Shown piece by piece: positions 63,722-64,000 of a stretch of 64,000 nt of DNA; the stretch's first letter is position 1, and each line of letters begins with the position of its first letter. A model generated the notes under the pieces. That model was not told the origin of the DNA, made no database searches, and saw only the letters and a list, made by a program, of their open reading frames with translations. This DNA comes from Cryptomeria japonica (lineage: Eukaryota > Streptophyta > Pinopsida > Cupressales > Cupressaceae). The DNA lies in assembly GCF_030272615.1 (NCBI RefSeq), contig NW_026728925.1, positions 372,001-436,000 on the forward strand, written 5' to 3'. The translations under genes and the position numbers were made by a program.

Positions 63722-64000
63722 TTGATGTAAACTTTTGTTTTAATCTTTTCTATTTTGTTTTAACCGTTATCTCGTCATACTAACTGCCAAAACGAACCTG
63801 AAGCAAAGATGCGTGATAAAGAGAGTATATTGTATTTATAAACAGAGTGCAAGCGTTTGTATAGGTCAAGAGTGATATTCGGTGAAAAAGGGTGAGATTC
63901 AAAGTAAAACAATGGAGCGTTGAATTGCAGCATTTTAAGAGGCTCGAGCTCAAAAGATGCTTTTATTTTTCTTGAACCAAACAATACAGTAGAAGTTCAA
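63222..64000. repeat. Tandem array unit 8, first 779 bp only
   Basis: The array continues past the right window edge. This unit carries the 20-bp segment at 63744-63763, in the same version as unit 7. Confidence 0.95.
63767..63953 (-). pseudogene. Third-paralog promoter/5'UTR fragment, unit 8
   Basis: Same version as units 1-3. TATAAATA lies at 63833-63840 and the W-box core at 63864-63869. Confidence 0.7.

Noticed and set aside
1-64000. Array as rDNA, CRISPR or short-period satellite
   Set aside because: No rRNA-like sequence or short spacer-repeat pattern, and the period is 9 kb with genes inside.
1-64000. Array as pure assembly duplication
   Set aside because: Units carry distinct substitutions and a 20-bp indel in patterned combinations, which simple copying by an assembler would not create; copy number itself still needs long-read support.

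Overview
The window is plant-type nuclear DNA, AT-rich, with no long gene. Three things point to a plant. A Copia-type LTR is followed by a primer-binding site matching plant initiator Met-tRNA (TGGTATCAGA). The promoters combine a TATAAATA box with W-box cores. The only convincing genes are intron-less genes for small secreted peptides. I cannot name the species. A gymnosperm or other large-genome plant would fit, but that is inference.

The whole window is one head-to-tail tandem array. Seven complete units start at 1, 9024, 18047, 27070, 36113, 45156 and 54179, and the first 779 bp of an eighth start at 63222. The phase is arbitrary because the array runs off both ends. The unit is 9023 bp (units 1, 2, 3 and 6) or 9043 bp (units 4, 5 and 7; unit 8 carries the same 20-bp difference). 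Copies differ by scattered substitutions and this single length polymorphism, so the array is young or strongly homogenised.

Layout of each unit, in unit-1 coordinates: (i) the right end of an LTR, a primer-binding site and a short retroelement leader, about 1-500; (ii) a decayed promoter/5'UTR fragment of a third peptide gene, minus strand, about 526-712; (iii) unidentified non-coding DNA, 713-1912, with an imperfect hairpin; (iv) block A, 1913-3748; (v) unidentified DNA, 3749-5199; (vi) an inverted duplication, about 5200-6640, carrying two divergent paralogous peptide genes, minus strand 5435-5623 and plus strand 6150-6374, on either side of a shared 526-bp promoter region; (vii) non-coding DNA, then block B, 6878-8764, a diverged direct-orientation relative of block A; (viii) the left part of the next LTR from about 8765.

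Both peptides have an N-terminal hydrophobic signal sequence ending in VSA/RP, a variable linker, a conserved helix-like segment (IDNL-EIVEMLAS) and a short Cys-containing tail (NC-GNI-DP-C). Mature lengths would be about 40 and 48 residues. I do not recognise the family. The window holds 14 apparently intact genes, almost identical between units, so the array works as a dosage amplification of a divergent peptide-gene pair. Conserved W-box cores (TTGACC/T) upstream of each TATA box suggest, without proving, WRKY-type (stress or defence) control.
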